This document shows positions 4,147-5,361 of a stretch of 5,361 bases of DNA, one piece after another. A program made the position numbers and the translations under genes. Source of the stretch: Desulfobacterales bacterium. GTDB lineage: Bacteria; Desulfobacterota; Desulfobacteria; Desulfobacterales; JAUCGF01. The stretch spans positions 1-5,361 of the forward strand of contig JAOZRC010000412.1 of the NCBI GenBank assembly GCA_029940345.1, written 5' to 3'. How positions within the stretch are numbered: position 1 is the stretch's first letter; each line of letters begins with the position of its first letter. Below the pieces are notes generated by a model. It was not told the origin of the DNA and made no database searches. It worked only from the letters and a program-made list of their open reading frames with translations.

Positions 4147-5340
4147 TTAAAAGATTACAAATTTTTCAACTTCTTCATTCCAGATAGCGACAAAGGCCCA
4201 AATCAGTAACAAGCTGAAAAACAACGGCATCGTCACTTGCCAGGTGAAAACATCAGGCATAAACAGACCCTTACCCAGTTTATCCTGCAAATTGTACTTC
4301 TCAAGCACCATGAATGCCATTGGGTTGGTCAGAGCAAATGCAACCAATGTCACCATCAGTTTGGTGTGTCCTTCACCGATGCGCCATAAGGTGCTGCTGG
4401 CGCAACCGCCCGCCAAAAGCATGCCGACACCAAAAAACAGACCGCCGGCAAGACTTCCGAACCAGAATGGATGATGAACGCCCATGGCCGCATCTTGCAG
4501 GAAATTCCATTTGATTACAGCGGAGCCGGCACCATAGATCATCAGACTCATGGCCACCACTTTGACCATATCGGATTCACCGGTCATAAACGGGCATCGG
4601 AAAGCGCGCACAAAACAGAAGCGCGAACGGTGCATGGTCAAACCGATGAGCGAGCCAAAAAACAGCAATCCGCCGATTTTGGTCAAATCGAACATGGAGT
4701 AGATATAAAAAATGATTATAACTGAGATTAAAACCGCACCGCCGATAAATGGCTGCGCCTTATCCCAATCAATGCCTTTTTTATCCGGATCGACCGGCTT
4801 TTTGATAATGACCTTGGGCGTTATGTTTTCCATCTCCCAGAGCAGAATACGCAGACCGATATAGGAGCCGCCGCCCAATCCGATCATCATCATATAGCCG
4901 CCCATAGAAAAAACGCCGATAGCACTGTAAAAACCGCCGACATTGCATCCTTTAGCCAATGCGGCGCCAAAGCCCATCAGGATGCCGCCAATCATTCCCT
5001 TGCCATATTCCAGTCCGGTAGTGCGGCGGAGTGCGAACTGGCGTCCCATCAGCGCGGATGCGAACGCACCGATCATCAGACCGATGTTAGAAACCGACAA
5101 TGGCGTTAACCAGGGGGGGAAAGGTGGTTTATCGGTAATACCGACCAGGTAGTAAAACCAATCTCCCCAGTTGCGGTATCCGCCGGCAATCCCCCAGGGG
5201 CTGTCCCAAAGAAAAATCAGCAGGGCCAGAATTGCGATAAAAATTCCGGCCATCCAACCCGGCCATTGCTTTTCAAAAACAGCAATATAATTCTGCCGGC
5301 TCTCCTCTTTAACGCTGCTCCACAAACTTTCTGACGCCAC
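4147..5340 (-). CDS. YeeE/YedE-family (TsuA-like) sulfur-compound transporter
   Basis: A 397-aa inner-membrane protein with about nine or ten hydrophobic segments (roughly 29-46, 84-99, 115-130, 146-166, 198-216, 222-236, 259-275, 293-312, 328-346, 367-388). The two halves each carry family cysteine motifs: KGCNVGG with Cys132, HRSRFCF with Cys242, and AGGCAS with Cys313. These match the three conserved cysteines that pass thiosulfate in TsuA. A fourth cysteine, Cys249, sits in FRCP where E. coli YedE has FRD. The start is GTG at 5340, with GGAG 8 nt upstream. The substrate could be thiosulfate, as in TsuA, or another sulfur or selenium species; E. coli YedE is linked to selenium, but no selenium genes are visible here. 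It is the first operon gene in view; the operon may begin beyond the right edge. Confidence 0.9.
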   Translation of the reverse strand: MASESLWSSVKEESRQNYIAVFEKQWPGWMAGIFIAILALLIFLWDSPWGIAGGYRNWGDWFYYLVGITDKPPFPPWLTPLSVSNIGLMIGAFASALMGRQFALRRTTGLEYGKGMIGGILMGFGAALAKGCNVGGFYSAIGVFSMGGYMMMIGLGGGSYIGLRILLWEMENITPKVIIKKPVDPDKKGIDWDKAQPFIGGAVLISVIIIFYIYSMFDLTKIGGLLFFGSLIGLTMHRSRFCFVRAFRCPFMTGESDMVKVVAMSLMIYGAGSAVIKWNFLQDAAMGVHHPFWFGSLAGGLFFGVGMLLAGGCASSTLWRIGEGHTKLMVTLVAFALTNPMAFMVLEKYNLQDKLGKGLFMPDVFTWQVTMPLFFSLLLIWAFVAIWNEEVEKFVIF

Positions 5341-5348
5341 TTTTTTTA

Positions 5349-5352
5349 CTCC
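5349..5352 (-). promoter_or_regulatory. Ribosome binding site for the GTG-started transporter gene
   Basis: GGAG lies 8 nt before the GTG at 5340, in an otherwise A-rich leader. It supports the non-ATG start: no ATG codon gives a full N-terminus, and the next in-frame Met is at residue 30, inside the first membrane segment. Confidence 0.75.
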
Positions 5353-5361
5353 TTTTTTTTT

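Noticed and set aside
4244..5152. Several plus-strand open frames inside the transporter gene
   Set aside because: They are antisense shadows of a well-supported membrane protein and lack start signals.

Overview
This is a gene-dense bacterial segment of moderate GC in which every supported gene lies on the minus strand. It holds a probable seven-gene sulfur-handling operon, read from the right end (5340) leftwards to 1593, followed by a terminator and a separate cysteine synthase gene (205-1125). The gene content fits an anaerobic or sulfur-cycling bacterium: a YeeE/YedE transporter, TusA, several DsrE/F/H-like proteins and a c-type cytochrome. The intergenic spaces are full of REP-like and MITE-like palindromes. 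I lean weakly towards Desulfobacterota or a similar environmental lineage. That is an impression from gene content and repeat style, with no marker gene behind it.

Layout in transcription order (right to left): a YeeE/YedE-family membrane protein (5340-4147, GTG start); a 161-bp imperfect palindrome filling the gap (4138-3978); tusA (3965-3720); a DsrE/F-like protein without cysteine (3715-3428), only 4 nt after tusA; a 57-residue TusB/DsrH-like protein (3390-3217); a 168-residue helical protein I do not recognise (3117-2611); a repeat-rich gap (2610-2288); a DsrE-family protein with one cysteine (2287-1982); and a secreted mono-haem cytochrome c (1928-1593). A BIME-like double hairpin (1564-1512) and a strong intrinsic terminator (1463-1432) close the operon. 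After a gap with another degenerate repeat (1275-1217) comes cysK. Positions 1-204 downstream of cysK are AT-rich and show no gene or convincing terminator.

How the genes may work together (inference): the YeeE/YedE protein could import a reduced sulfur species such as thiosulfate. TusA and the DsrE/F/H-like set would then pass sulfur between cysteine persulfides in the cytoplasm. The cytochrome suggests that a periplasmic electron-transfer step belongs to the same pathway. CysK could fix sulfide into cysteine, but it sits behind its own terminator boundary and may be only a neighbour. The least explained parts are the 168-residue CGC protein and the very short DsrH-like protein, which together make this an unusual, rearranged version of the TusA-DsrEFH relay.
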